Source of the DNA: Leucobacter chinensis
Lineage (GTDB): Bacteria > Actinomycetota > Actinomycetes > Actinomycetales > Microbacteriaceae
Direction: 5' to 3'
NCBI RefSeq assembly: GCF_019049105.1
Contig: NZ_JAHQZR010000010.1
Coordinates: 1 to 61,547, forward strand
DNA length: 61,547 bases
Below are positions 26,389 through 35,735 of this stretch, one piece after another (position 1 is the stretch's first letter; each line of letters opens with the position of its first letter). The position numbers were made by a program, and so were the translations under genes. A model generated the notes under the pieces. It did no database searches. It worked only from the letters and a program-made list of their open reading frames with translations, and was not told the DNA's origin.

Positions 26389-26528
26389 GTTGGCGCACTC
26401 GGCGCTGTTGCACACGCTCCTCGAGCGAGAGGGCCAAGCTCTCTTCTCACGCAATCGAAGCCGCTGGTTTCGTCACTTTTGAGCCACTTGGTCTATTTCG
26501 CCCCTGAGAAATGTGGAATGATCGAGAG

Positions 26529-27380
26529 GTGAAAGCTCTCTCAATCCAATCATCAGTTTCGTACGGCCACGTCGGCAACTCGGCAGCCGTGTTTCCTCTG
26601 CAGCGCATCGGCATCGATGTCATGCCCGTCGCAACCGTCGCGTTCTCGAACCACACCGGTTACGGCGCGTGGCGTGGCCCACTCATGAGCGGCGAAACCG
26701 TGCGCGAAATTGTCACCGGCATTGACGAGCGCGACGGGCTCGCTGATGTCGAGTTTGTACTCTCGGGTTACCAGGGCGGCAACGATATCGGCGATGCCAT
26801 TCTCGACGCGGTTGCCCTCGTCAAGGAGCGCAACCCCAAAGCGATCTACGCGTGCGACCCCGTGCTCGGCAACGCCTCATCAGGTTGCTTCGTTGCTACC
26901 GAGGTACAGGAGCTCATTCGTGACCGAGTGATCCCGAAGGCCGACCTCATCACCCCAAACCAGTTCGAGCTCGGCTTCTTGACGAACACGAACCCGCAGA
27001 CCCTCGATGAGACCCTCGCTTCGGTCGATCTCGTGCGCGAACTTGGGCCAAAGCACGTGCTCGTCACGAGCGTTGCACGCCCCGACCGTCCTGAGAACAC
27101 GATCGAGATGCTCGCCGTGACCGATGAGGGCGCGTGGATCGTGCAGACCCCTCACCTGCCGATGAAAGCGAACGGTTCGGGCGACGTGACCGCCGCCCTC
27201 TTCACTGCTCACTTTGTAAAGACCAATGATGCGGCCCTCGCCCTAGCGAAGACCGTGTCGAGCGTGTTTGCTCTGCTCGAGAACACCCTGGCTTCGGGCG
27301 AACGCGAGCTGCAGCTCATCGAGTCGCAGGAGGCCTACGCTCACCCAGAGATGCAGTTTGAGGTGCGCAAGATTCGCTAG
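26529..27380 (+). CDS. pdxY: Pyridoxal kinase
   Basis: A 283-residue ribokinase-superfamily enzyme that phosphorylates pyridoxal (vitamin B6 salvage). It shows the substrate region SIQSSVSYGHVGNSAAVFPL, YACDPVLGN, LITPNQFELGFL and the anion-hole motif KANGSGDVTAALF with the catalytic Asp. I chose GTG 26529 because the family begins M-K-x-L-S-I-Q-S; ATG 26511 would add six residues. It ends convergently with a lipoprotein gene and overlaps it by 4 bp. Confidence 0.93.
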   Translation: MKALSIQSSVSYGHVGNSAAVFPLQRIGIDVMPVATVAFSNHTGYGAWRGPLMSGETVREIVTGIDERDGLADVEFVLSGYQGGNDIGDAILDAVALVKERNPKAIYACDPVLGNASSGCFVATEVQELIRDRVIPKADLITPNQFELGFLTNTNPQTLDETLASVDLVRELGPKHVLVTSVARPDRPENTIEMLAVTDEGAWIVQTPHLPMKANGSGDVTAALFTAHFVKTNDAALALAKTVSSVFALLENTLASGERELQLIESQEAYAHPEMQFEVRKIR

Positions 27381-28279
27381 AGCCCATAGCGGTCAACGAC
27401 CGCTTCGAGATCGTCGAGGTGCTCTTCGACGAAGCGAGCCTCATACTCGTCACGCACCTCGGCGATCCTCTCGCTCCAGCCGATCGACTTCGCGCACGTC
27501 GCGTCAGCGGTCGCAATCGCAACTTCTAACTCACGGAATTCGGCAAGTTCTGCTTCGCTCGGGTCGCCGAGTTCCTGCAGATTCTCACGCACCTCTTCGG
27601 AAACGTCTGCTCGTTCGGTGCTCCGAATCGGTCGCTCCTCACGCATGCACGCGGCCCACTCGACGTTGAGAGCGACGCTGCGAGCGTCGGTTGAAATAGT
27701 TTCGGGCAGCGCTCCGAGTGCTGTGACCAGGTCACGAAAATCGTCATCCTGGTAAATGCGTGCCGGGTCATGATCCATCGTAAAAAGCTGAGCCTCGCTA
27801 CGGCAGCCCTCAAAACCATTTTCTTGGGTGCCGTCAAGAGCATCGAGATATGCCTTCTGCTTCGTTGTACTGAGCTTCTCAAAGTACTCAGCGTTGGCGC
27901 CCGTCACCTCTTGCAGGTTTTCACCGAGTTGGGTGACATAGTCATCGGTCACCCCGTAGCCGCTCTTCTCAGCGGCCTCGAGCACCTCGTCATCGCTCAT
28001 ATCGCGTTCGGCCTTTTTTGCAGCCACCTCAGGCTTGTAGTCGAAGCCGTTAAAGGCCATGCAACCAGCGATAATGCTCTCGGCGCCGGCCGCGCGCTCT
28101 TGTTCGTTCCACACCTGGTCGATATACCAGCTGAGCGGGTGCTCTTCAGGCTCGACTTCTTCGGTCTCGCTTGGCGGGAGAACCGGGGGCATCGGCAGTT
28201 CGGGCGCGCAGGCGGTGAGCGCCAGCGTACCCACCATGAGGGTCAGGGCAGCCCAACCTACCGAACGTCGTTTCTGCAA
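27377..28279 (-). CDS. Four-cysteine lipoprotein B, paralogue of the gene at 31931-32959
   Basis: A lipoprotein of about 300 residues starting at TTG 28279, with GGGGGAAAG upstream and lipobox LALTAC. The mature part is acidic and helical, with four cysteines in SIIAGCMAFNGFDYKP, FEGCRSE, VEWAACMREE and ATCAKSIGW. The same four landmarks occur in the lipoprotein at 31931-32959, so the two are paralogues at opposite ends of one ABC operon. The cysteines probably form two disulfides outside the membrane. A partner or substrate-sensing role for the ABC system is inferred, and the family is unknown to me. The frame stays open to 28459, but that would overlap the permease gene. Confidence 0.75.
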   Translation of the reverse strand: MQKRRSVGWAALTLMVGTLALTACAPELPMPPVLPPSETEEVEPEEHPLSWYIDQVWNEQERAAGAESIIAGCMAFNGFDYKPEVAAKKAERDMSDDEVLEAAEKSGYGVTDDYVTQLGENLQEVTGANAEYFEKLSTTKQKAYLDALDGTQENGFEGCRSEAQLFTMDHDPARIYQDDDFRDLVTALGALPETISTDARSVALNVEWAACMREERPIRSTERADVSEEVRENLQELGDPSEAELAEFRELEVAIATADATCAKSIGWSERIAEVRDEYEARFVEEHLDDLEAVVDRYGL

Positions 28280-28320
28280 AAGCGCTTTCCCCCGACTCAA
28301 AACTGTGATGGTGAGTGCCG

Positions 28321-29622
28321 CTAGCGAGCGTCGCGCAAGGCGTCGACGGGCTCGATGCGAGCAGCCTTTAACGCCGGGTAGGTGCCCGCCGCTAAACCTA
28401 CAATAGCGCCAACCACGACTCCGGCGGGCGCAGCCCACCACGAAACAACCGGGGTCCACTCTTGAATGACCGAGATAATGAGCAAGCCAATGAGCCCCAC
28501 CGAGACACCGATAAGCCCGCCGAGAACACCCGTAATGAGCGACTCGAGCATGAACTGCTGCGCGATGTGTTTCGTGCGAGCACCGAGTGCCCTGCGCAAC
28601 CCGATCTCTGAGCGTCGTTCAGCGACCGACAGCAGCGTCACGTTGGCAATGCCGATGCCACCGCCCAGCAGCGCAACCGCGCCAATCGCGATGAAGAGCA
28701 CATTGAAGTCAGCCTCCATGCTGCCCTGCAGTTCGCTCATGCTCGCGGGGGCACCAATCTTGAAGCCCTCAGGACTGTTCGGGTTCAAGGCGATGGGAGC
28801 TTGCTTAGCCACGACTGGGCCCGCACCAATCTGAATACGAATGTCCAGGTTTTGCGGCTTCGTGAGACCAAGCTGTTGCCGAGCCGTGGTGATGGGAACA
28901 ATGGCCGAGTCGAGCAGCGTTTCGCGCACCCCCACCTCGTCGAGAATACCGATCACGGTGTAGGCACGATCGTCGATAAAAATGGCCGGTTGCCCGGTCA
29001 CTCGGTTGATGCCGAGCTTCTCGGCGGCTTTCTTGCCGAGCACCACGACACGATCACCGCGTTCAGCGTGACCTTCGTCGAAAAAGCGGCCGGTCGACAG
29101 CGATCCGCTCACCACATCCATGAGACCGGCAGAAGCTGCAATCACCTTTGGCGGCGCCTCAGGGACGGCTCCTGGGTCTTGCACCTGCACAGCGTCAACG
29201 CTGAGCCCCTGAGAAAGCTCAGCAATGAGCGTTGAGCCTTCAACACCAGCGATCTGCGAGACTCGCTCGACCGCGTCCCAGGGCAGCCGCTGTGTGACCC
29301 GCTCTGTATTCCCTGGGCCATCAGCCTTGCCCGGTTCAACCGTCACACGTGTCGCAGTGACCGAGTCAAATTTTTGCGAGATCTGGCCTGCGGCGGTTTG
29401 GGCGAGACCGATTGTCAGCACGAGTGAGGCGATGCCGAGCACGGTGCCCACGAGCGTAATGATGAGTCGTGAGGGCCTTGCCGCGACCCCTTCGAGCGCC
29501 TCGTGCACGAGGTCTTGGGTGGTGAAGCCTGTTTTGACTCGTGAACGACGGGGCCGCCAGGAGAAGCCTGCGAGCCGTGACCGGCGCGATGGCTCCTCTG
29601 TTTCGGTTTGTAATTCGTTCAC
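28321..29622 (-). CDS. MacB/FtsX-like ABC transporter permease
   Basis: A 433-residue permease of the MacB_PCD-FtsX type, with one helix ([21 protein letters not shown]), a large extracytoplasmic domain (about 75-300) and three C-terminal helices ([20 protein letters not shown] onward). The motif [22 protein letters not shown] is typical of the family, which works in mechanotransmission-type efflux or lipoprotein handling. Its start overlaps the ATPase stop by 4 bp. Confidence 0.9.
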   Translation of the reverse strand: MNELQTETEEPSRRSRLAGFSWRPRRSRVKTGFTTQDLVHEALEGVAARPSRLIITLVGTVLGIASLVLTIGLAQTAAGQISQKFDSVTATRVTVEPGKADGPGNTERVTQRLPWDAVERVSQIAGVEGSTLIAELSQGLSVDAVQVQDPGAVPEAPPKVIAASAGLMDVVSGSLSTGRFFDEGHAERGDRVVVLGKKAAEKLGINRVTGQPAIFIDDRAYTVIGILDEVGVRETLLDSAIVPITTARQQLGLTKPQNLDIRIQIGAGPVVAKQAPIALNPNSPEGFKIGAPASMSELQGSMEADFNVLFIAIGAVALLGGGIGIANVTLLSVAERRSEIGLRRALGARTKHIAQQFMLESLITGVLGGLIGVSVGLIGLLIISVIQEWTPVVSWWAAPAGVVVGAIVGLAAGTYPALKAARIEPVDALRDAR

Positions 29623-30311
29623 TCGATCTCCAACAATTCTCCGTCGCTAATACGCACGCGACGCCCAGCAGCCTCGGCAACAGCCTGGTCGTGGGTAATC
29701 ATAATGATGGTGAGTCCATCGGCCCCAAGCTCATCAAAAAGCCTCATGACTCGCCTCGAGTTCTCTTTATCGAGGTTGCCCGTTGGCTCGTCGGCAAGAA
29801 GCAACTTCGGTGAGGTACTCACGGCGCGGGCGACAGCCACTCGCTGCCGCTCACCACCAGAGAGTGTGCTCGGCGAGAAGTGCACGCGGTGGCTCAGGCC
29901 AACCCGCTCGAGTGCGGCGAGGGCGAGCTCTTTGCGCTCGGCCTTGGGCACTTGTGCGTACGCCGTGGCAAGCATGACGTTGTCGAGCACCGTGCGATGC
30001 GGCAACAAGTGGAATGACTGGAACACAAACCCGATCTGACCACCGCGCAGCTCGGCCCGCTCATCTTCTGAAAGCGTAGAAGTGTCAATGCCCTCAAGCA
30101 GGTAGCGTCCTGTGCTCGGCCTGTCGAGCAGACCGAGCGTGTTGAGCATGGTCGATTTACCCGAGCCAGAGGGACCGACAATCGCCAGGTAATCGCCGCG
30201 CTCAACCGTCAGGTTAACGCCACGCAACGCGTGCACTGCGGGAGGCCCAGGAAAAATGCGCGTGATGTCGTCGAGCACCACGAGCGGGCCATCGAGTTTC
30301 GCTGGCTCCAC
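29619..30311 (-). CDS. MacB/LolD-like ABC transporter ATP-binding protein
   Basis: A 230-residue ATPase with Walker [11 protein letters not shown]-loop region [20 protein letters not shown], signature [14 protein letters not shown], Walker [12 protein letters not shown] and switch His in MITHDQAV. The segment [13 protein letters not shown] is typical of the LolD/MacB/FtsE group. It shares its first base with the last base of the adaptor gene and overlaps the permease, forming a coupled adaptor-ATPase-permease operon. Confidence 0.92.
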   Translation of the reverse strand: MEPAKLDGPLVVLDDITRIFPGPPAVHALRGVNLTVERGDYLAIVGPSGSGKSTMLNTLGLLDRPSTGRYLLEGIDTSTLSEDERAELRGGQIGFVFQSFHLLPHRTVLDNVMLATAYAQVPKAERKELALAALERVGLSHRVHFSPSTLSGGERQRVAVARAVSTSPKLLLADEPTGNLDKENSRRVMRLFDELGADGLTIIMITHDQAVAEAAGRRVRISDGELLEIE

Positions 30312-31924
30312 TAGCGACCCACAACGATCTTGGCGCCCGACTCAATACGCTTGTCACTCGCACTGATCTCGACAAATCCGTCGGCAGCAAGCCCAACCTT
30401 CACCTCGATGATCTCGGTTGCGTAGGGGTCTTTCTTTGTCGGCGTGAGCAGCTCAATACGGTTGTCGCCAGCCGAACCGGCCGACAGAGCCGCGATCGGC
30501 ACCGCGAGCACCTCACCGTCAGTTGCTTCAACCGGAACTCGCACGCGCACGTTCGTTCCGCGAAGCGCCTCGATCTGTTCTGACGTAAGCTCACCCGGCG
30601 CAAAGGTCACGGTATAGCGGCCACCCGAGTCACCGCCCTGAGATCCTTGCTGCTCGCCGCCACCTTCATCATTCTTTTTACCAGCCTTGGGCTCGGTGAT
30701 TGCCGAAACCTTGGCTTCAAGCTCATCACCGTCGGGTCCCGGGAAGAAACCAACAGTATCTTTTTTGAGCAGTTCAGCGTCTTGCTTCGCAACGGTTCCA
30801 GAAATGGTGAGCGTCGCACCTGAAACGCTCATGGCATTGTTTTGCAGCACGTCGCCGCGCTTCACGTAAACACTGTCGACGCGCCTTGGCAAGGAGGCAA
30901 CAAAGACAACCTCGCTCGAAGGGAGCGATGGTAAGACCGCGATCTGCGCCTCGCCGAGCTCACGCTGAGCGTCGCCAAGGGTCTCGTTCGCAGTTTGCAA
31001 CTGCGCGAGTGCAACTGATTCGTCTTGTTGTTCCTCACGAGCAGCACGAAGATCGGCTTGCGCCTGCGAAACGCCGACGTTCGCGTCGCGCACTGCCCGC
31101 TCGGCGCCACGTAAGGCATCGCGCGCCTCTTCTCCTCCGGTGGGAGCGTCGTAGCCTGCACGCTCGTAGAGTGCCTGCACGCCCCAAGCAGTATCGTTTT
31201 CAAACACGTCGCTTGACTGGTCGCCAGCCCAAATATCGAGCGCCGCAAGGGCCGCTTTGAGCTGCGCAACGTCGGGGCCGCGCAGGCCAACGCTGAGGTT
31301 GCGGTATGCCGGCAGCTCGCCGGGAAGAACGAGCACCGGGCGACCAGCAACTTCGAGAGCAATATTGCCGCTCTCAAAAATCGCACCCTCGTCGGGCACG
31401 TGGCCGGTTACAACGGCACGCTCTGCGAGCCCCGCAGTATCGATCTCAAGCTCAACCGGGTCAGCATAGGTGACCTCGCCGCGCATCACGACGGTGTTTT
31501 CAATTGCGCGCTTCTCGACCGGCGCCGTGATGGGGCCGGCCTCGGGTGCCTCGGTTCTCGCGGCGAGTTCAGCCGGCGAGACGATGAACTGCATGACAAG
31601 AATACCAGCGAGCAGTGATACCACCGCGACACCGGCGATGAGCGCGACGAGTCTCGGCCCCGCCCATGCTTTCTTTGAGGGAGCCCCTGCTTCATCACCG
31701 TCTTGGGCGTTTGCCTGCTTACGCTTCACTGCTTCAGCTTTGCGTTCTGCACGCTCCTGAGCGCGTGCGGCTTTTACCTCACCCTGCTCACGTTTTTTCT
31801 CAGCACGCACCGAGTCCCTGGCTTCGCGGGCCGCGACCTTGTCAGCTCTGGCCTGTTCCTGCGCGGCGGCTTTTGCCGCAGCCTTCTCGTCTTTGCTGAG
31901 GGGCTGCTGCGATTCTTCACTCAC
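30311..31924 (-). CDS. Membrane-fusion/HlyD-like adaptor with peptidoglycan-binding domain
   Basis: A 537-residue protein. It begins with a cytoplasmic Lys/Glu/Ala-rich charged helix (about 1-85), then one membrane helix (about 90-112), a lipoyl/barrel-like part, an embedded peptidoglycan-binding-1-like motif (VGLRGPDVAQLKAALAALDI), a coiled coil (about 245-325) and a C-terminal barrel region that includes ADGFVEISASDKRIESGAKI. This is the actinobacterial form of the MacA/HlyD adaptor of ABC efflux systems, linking the permease to the wall. It starts 6 bp after the upstream lipoprotein stop. Confidence 0.85.
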   Translation of the reverse strand: MSEESQQPLSKDEKAAAKAAAQEQARADKVAAREARDSVRAEKKREQGEVKAARAQERAERKAEAVKRKQANAQDGDEAGAPSKKAWAGPRLVALIAGVAVVSLLAGILVMQFIVSPAELAARTEAPEAGPITAPVEKRAIENTVVMRGEVTYADPVELEIDTAGLAERAVVTGHVPDEGAIFESGNIALEVAGRPVLVLPGELPAYRNLSVGLRGPDVAQLKAALAALDIWAGDQSSDVFENDTAWGVQALYERAGYDAPTGGEEARDALRGAERAVRDANVGVSQAQADLRAAREEQQDESVALAQLQTANETLGDAQRELGEAQIAVLPSLPSSEVVFVASLPRRVDSVYVKRGDVLQNNAMSVSGATLTISGTVAKQDAELLKKDTVGFFPGPDGDELEAKVSAITEPKAGKKNDEGGGEQQGSQGGDSGGRYTVTFAPGELTSEQIEALRGTNVRVRVPVEATDGEVLAVPIAALSAGSAGDNRIELLTPTKKDPYATEIIEVKVGLAADGFVEISASDKRIESGAKIVVGR

Positions 31925-31930
31925 TGAGGC

Positions 31931-32959
31931 CTACTTCTTCTGCCCGTATTTTGCGACCATGGCATCAAGCTGAGCCTTGTTCTTGTCAACGAAGGCCTGC
32001 GAGAGGTCGATGTCGACATCACTGTTGATCTTGTCCCACTTCAGCTTGTCAGCGCAGGTGAAGTCGGCAACAGCAACCTCGATCTCGCGTTTCTGAAACT
32101 CGTCTTTGACGTCCTGTGACGGTTCTTTCCACTCGTCATTCTCACCGTTGTTCGCATTGAGCTCTTCGGTCTTCTCGTTCCACTCTTCCTGGAGAGATTC
32201 CTGTGCGAGGTTACGATCGCTGTAGTCGCTTAGCCCTTCTTTGGCCATGCACTCAGCCCAATCACCGTTGAGCTTCTTGATACGCTCGTCGTCCTGCATA
32301 TCGTTGTACAGGTTTTCAATGTCTTGCATCAAATCAGTGAATTCTGGATCTTCGTAAAGATCCATGGCGGGGTTGTTTTGGGTCTCTTTTTGCGCTTCAC
32401 CGTAGCAGCCCTGGTCGAGTGAATCCCAGTCAAAGTCTCCGCCCTCTTCGATCAGTTCCATCTGCTCATCGGTGGGCCCAGGGCCCGAAAGCGCTTCGTA
32501 GTAGGCCTGCTGCTCAGACTCGCTGAGCGACATGACGTAATCCTCATTGGGATCGAAGTATTCCTCTCCTTCATCTTCAGAAGGAGTAGGCATATCGTTC
32601 ATGCCAGGCCAGTCGACAATGCCGTACCCGTACTCTTTAGCGAACTCGAGAGTGCCCCACTCAGGCCCCGAATCTTCTTCGGTGTCTTCTTCTTCGTAGA
32701 CGATGACACCGCCATTGGTGTCGGGCTTATACTCGAACCCCTGCTTCACCATGCACTCAGCAATGAGGGCCTGCTCATCAGCGTGCTGCTTGTCATAATC
32801 TTCTTGAGTCATATCTTGGCCCGCGTAAATCGCGGTGAAGTATGGAGTGAGAGGATGATCTTCATCATTGGGCTCTGTGTTTGACGAGCAACCGCTCAGC
32901 ACGAGAGTCGCAGCACCAACGGTGGCGAGTGTTGCAAAGATGAGTCTGTTCCGGCGCAT
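31931..32959 (-). CDS. Four-cysteine lipoprotein A, paralogue of the gene at 27377-28279
   Basis: A 342-residue lipoprotein from ATG 32959, with GAAAGG seven bases upstream and lipobox LVLSGC. The mature protein is very acidic (runs such as YEEEDTEEDSGPE). Four conserved cysteines lie in ALIAECMVKQGFEYKP, LDQGCYGEAQ, GDWAECMAKEG and ADFTCADKLKW, matching paralogue B. It is the first gene of the five-gene operon with the adaptor, ATPase, permease and lipoprotein B. I do not know the family's function; the position suggests an extracytoplasmic partner of the ABC complex. Confidence 0.8.
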   Translation of the reverse strand: MRRNRLIFATLATVGAATLVLSGCSSNTEPNDEDHPLTPYFTAIYAGQDMTQEDYDKQHADEQALIAECMVKQGFEYKPDTNGGVIVYEEEDTEEDSGPEWGTLEFAKEYGYGIVDWPGMNDMPTPSEDEGEEYFDPNEDYVMSLSESEQQAYYEALSGPGPTDEQMELIEEGGDFDWDSLDQGCYGEAQKETQNNPAMDLYEDPEFTDLMQDIENLYNDMQDDERIKKLNGDWAECMAKEGLSDYSDRNLAQESLQEEWNEKTEELNANNGENDEWKEPSQDVKDEFQKREIEVAVADFTCADKLKWDKINSDVDIDLSQAFVDKNKAQLDAMVAKYGQKK

Positions 32960-33207
32960 GTTTGGCCTTTCAAATAACGCTTTGGCAAGGAATCTCCCGG
33001 CCCCAAAAGAGAGACATGCACCGGCGTACGCCAACCACATCTGCTGGGAATCCTACCCGAGAGCCCCCACCGGACTACCCGTAATTCGGCACTTTCCAAG
33101 GTAACCATATGGTCACGATGTGTGCCGCGTTCTTGGCCGCACGCCTCGTCAGTCGACCTGCAGCCTGCGCGCCCCGGGCCCTTCTCCGGCGAGCGTATCG
33201 CCGGGAT

Positions 33208-33312
33208 TCAACACCCGACAGGTGTTGAGCGACAGGTGTTGAGCGACAGGCAACCGCACTCAATGCACTCGATGACTTCTGCTTCGAGAAGCTCAGTTGG
33301 CGTGTAATGCAT
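33208..33312 (-). CDS. Possible 34-residue cysteine-rich peptide
   Basis: The frame starts at ATG 33312, with GAGG six bases upstream, and encodes MHYTPTELLEAEVIECIECG followed by CLSLNTCRSTPVGC and a stop. Five cysteines and an ELLEAEV-like N-terminal half recall leader-core architecture of modified peptides. However, no modification enzyme is nearby, and the C-terminal half is made by a frame-shifting 14-bp repeat. It is divergent from an MFS exporter. Treat it as a weak candidate that may be non-coding. Confidence 0.25.
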   Translation of the reverse strand: MHYTPTELLEAEVIECIECGCLSLNTCRSTPVGC

Positions 33313-33445
33313 CCTGTGCCTCACTCTCTGTTCGGGCCGAGGCACACCCATGAAGTTCACTTGGAGTAACCACGGAACTTCACCGGCCTGCGCTGATCGT
33401 CAGCTTGCAGAATTGCCCAACCGAAAGTCCCATATCTCACATCGC

Positions 33446-33476
33446 TTGACTTCAAGTGCACTTGAAGTTTTACCGT
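33446..33476 (+). promoter_or_regulatory. SoxR/MerR-type promoter of the MFS gene
   Basis: TTGACT (33446-33451) and TACCGT (33471-33476) are separated by 19 bp, the over-long spacer typical of MerR-family promoters. A perfect 20-bp palindrome ACTTCAAGTGCACTTGAAGT (33449-33468) lies across the spacer and keeps the SoxR core TCAAGTNNACTTGA. Transcription would start at about 33484, the A of the MFS ATG, so the transcript is probably leaderless. No MerR/SoxR gene lies in the window. Confidence 0.7.
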
Positions 33477-33483
33477 TAACCTC

Positions 33484-34929
33484 ATGAGTCACCATCATCC
33501 AGATTCCACCACCCCAGACACTGCCCCAACGCCGCTGCCAGCTCACTCCGGAACTAATTGGAGTGCACTCTTCTCGCGACAGTACTTCTCAGCAGTTCTC
33601 GTCATGGCGAGCGGCGTCGCCCTCTACGCCATGAACCTCTACTTCACCGCGGCGCTCATGCCCTCGGTTGTTGCTGACCTCGGCGGCGAGCGCTATTACG
33701 CATGGGCCTCAACTGGCTACCTCATCACCGCGGTCATCGCGACCATGTTCGTGAGCAGACTCATCGGCACACGGGGCGCTCGTCGCTCCTATATCGGCGC
33801 CTACGTCTCGTTTGCTGCGGGAACGGCGCTCGGCGCCCTCAGCCCAACCATGGAGCTCTTCATCGCGGGCCGCGCGCTCCAGGGCATCGGCGCGGGCTTG
33901 CTCACGGGGCTTGGCTACGCGACGATCCGCTCGGTGTTGCCGGCACAGCTCTGGATTCGCGCGACGAGCCTCATCACGGCCATGTTCGGCGTCGGGGCTC
34001 TCGTAGGCCCGATAGTTGGCGGATCCTTCGCGCAGGCAGGCACCTGGCGTGCAGCCTTCGGGGTGCTTGCCGCCCTCGCCCTCGTGCTCGCCGTGGTCGC
34101 ATTCAAGACGCTGCCCGCGAAGCGGCCTGATGCGCAGGCAGCCGCACCGCTTCCCATCGCGTCAATGACCACGCTCGCCCTCACGGCGGCCGCACTGAGC
34201 CTCAGTTCGATTCTTTCGGGAGCATTCGTGCTCGTGATGATCGGGGCGGGGCTGCTGCTGCTCACCGCTTTTCTTCTCATCGACTCACGGGACCAACACG
34301 GGGTGCTGCCCCGCCTCGCCTACCAGCGCGGCAGTTCGCTGAAGTGGATCTACCTCACCGTGGCCACGCTCTGTGCCGGGGTCATGACCGAGAATTTCAT
34401 ACCGCTGTTCGGGCAGCAGCTTGGCGGGCTCTCGCCGCTCGTCGCGGGCATGCTCGGGGCGACCCTGTCGATCGGCTGGGTCGGCGGGCAGCTCTTCAGC
34501 GCCAACGTGGGTGCAGCGACCGCGAGGGCGCTCGTATGCACGGGACCGGCACTTCTCACGGCGGGGCTCACGGGCTACGGCCTGCTGCTTGTCGCGGGGG
34601 CCAGCACCACCACGGTTATCGTCTGGGCGGTGTTGCTGCTCGTCGCGGGAGCGGGCATCGGCCTCGCGTTTCCGCACCTCACCGTCGCAGCGATGAGCAG
34701 TAGCGATGACCCCGGCGAGAGCGCGAAGGCCGCGGCCGCCGTGAGCACAACGCAACTCATCGCGTTCACGCTCACCTCAGCGCTCGCGGGAAACCTGCTC
34801 CTGCTCGGTGGCGCCGACCCTGCCGCCTCTGCGCGGTGGCTCGTGCTGGGCATCGCGGTGCTCACAGCGCTCGGTATCGGCACCGCGTTCGCGGTCACGA
34901 AAAAGCGCCCACATCACGCGAGGCCGTAG
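33484..34929 (+). CDS. MFS drug-efflux-type transporter
   Basis: A 481-residue major-facilitator protein with about 12-14 helices. It shows the helix 2-3 loop RLIGTRGARRSYIGAYVS and the antiporter motif C-like GVGALVGPIVGGSFA, pointing to drug/H+ antiport. The N-terminus is rich in Ser/Thr/Pro/His. Its SoxR/MerR-like promoter suggests induction by a redox-active or toxic compound that it exports. It ends convergently with the GNAT gene, overlapping it by 16 bp. Confidence 0.88.
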   Translation: MSHHHPDSTTPDTAPTPLPAHSGTNWSALFSRQYFSAVLVMASGVALYAMNLYFTAALMPSVVADLGGERYYAWASTGYLITAVIATMFVSRLIGTRGARRSYIGAYVSFAAGTALGALSPTMELFIAGRALQGIGAGLLTGLGYATIRSVLPAQLWIRATSLITAMFGVGALVGPIVGGSFAQAGTWRAAFGVLAALALVLAVVAFKTLPAKRPDAQAAAPLPIASMTTLALTAAALSLSSILSGAFVLVMIGAGLLLLTAFLLIDSRDQHGVLPRLAYQRGSSLKWIYLTVATLCAGVMTENFIPLFGQQLGGLSPLVAGMLGATLSIGWVGGQLFSANVGAATARALVCTGPALLTAGLTGYGLLLVAGASTTTVIVWAVLLLVAGAGIGLAFPHLTVAAMSSSDDPGESAKAAAAVSTTQLIAFTLTSALAGNLLLLGGADPAASARWLVLGIAVLTALGIGTAFAVTKKRPHHARP

Positions 34930-35717
34930 CTGCGCACCCGGCACACTTCAGTGAAGCCGAGCCTGCGGTACAGCCCCTCACCGTCGGGCGAAGCGGTGAG
35001 CACGCAAGCGTCGGCGCCGGCTTGCGAGGCAACATCGATCGCGGCACGCGTCAGCCGGGAACCGATGCCCCGCGACCGCCATTCAGCGTCGACGATGACG
35101 TGTTCGACCGCCGCCGAGGCTCCCACGACCACGGCGGCGGCGCAGCCAATCACCGCGTCGCCGCTCCTGGCAACGAGGTGGGTCACGGCCCTGTCGCCCA
35201 CGGCACCGGCGAGACTCGTGAGACCCGCGAAGGGCGCAAGCGCCGCGACGATGCGCGGCACATCATCGGGCTGAGCGTCTTCGGCAGCCCAGAACGCCGC
35301 CCACTCGATGAGTTCTGCCTCGGTGCGGCACACCTCAAGACGCACCCCGTCGTCGCCCGCTTCGCCCGTGGCGGGCTCGGGTGCGAAGCTCTCGGCCGCG
35401 TTCACCCCGGTGAGGGGCAGCACCATGAGCGGCTCCTCCTCGATGAAGCTGAGACCGGCATCGCGAGCGGCAGCCTCAGTCTCGGCGTACCCCTCGGTCT
35501 CTGGCCAGAGCGCCCAGAGCGCCGGCACCCCGTGCATGCGTTCGAGTGACCGATCGATCTCGCCCGGCGTGACCCAGAGCACTCGGTTGAGCTCGGGGTG
35601 CGGTGCGCCGGTACGTGCCCAGGCGAGCGTGGGGCTCTCACCCCTGCGTACCCCTCGCACGAGGTGGGTCTCGAGAAAGTGATGGCGAGCCGCAATGGTC
35701 ATTGCTTCGTCTTGCAT
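34914..35717 (-). CDS. GNAT-family N-acetyltransferase
   Basis: A 267-residue protein whose C-terminal GNAT domain has the acetyl-CoA loop VIVDAEWRSRGIGSRLTRAA and ends with GLYRRLGFTEVCRVRSYGLA. The N-terminal half (about 1-130) is a less conserved acetyltransferase-like region. The substrate is unknown. It lies upstream of nothing on its strand and is convergent with the MFS gene. Confidence 0.82.
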   Translation of the reverse strand: MQDEAMTIAARHHFLETHLVRGVRRGESPTLAWARTGAPHPELNRVLWVTPGEIDRSLERMHGVPALWALWPETEGYAETEAAARDAGLSFIEEEPLMVLPLTGVNAAESFAPEPATGEAGDDGVRLEVCRTEAELIEWAAFWAAEDAQPDDVPRIVAALAPFAGLTSLAGAVGDRAVTHLVARSGDAVIGCAAAVVVGASAAVEHVIVDAEWRSRGIGSRLTRAAIDVASQAGADACVLTASPDGEGLYRRLGFTEVCRVRSYGLA

Positions 35718-35735
35718 GGTTTCGACCCTAGTCGA

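Larger units (their letters stand above)
32960..33483. other. Non-coding stretch between ABC operon and MFS gene
   Basis: About 520 bp without a convincing large gene. It holds the promoter region of lipoprotein A, two and a half copies of a 14-bp direct repeat (GACAGGTGTTGAGC, about 33217-33249), a possible 34-residue Cys-rich frame on the minus strand, an inverted repeat TGAAGTTC/GAACTTCA (33351-33358 and 33375-33382) and the palindromic promoter of the MFS gene. Confidence 0.6.

Noticed and set aside
33351-33382. TGAAGTTC/GAACTTCA inverted repeat as a terminator
   Set aside because: It has a 16-nt spacer, a weak AT-rich stem and no T run, and lies upstream of genes on both sides; an operator role is more plausible but unproven.
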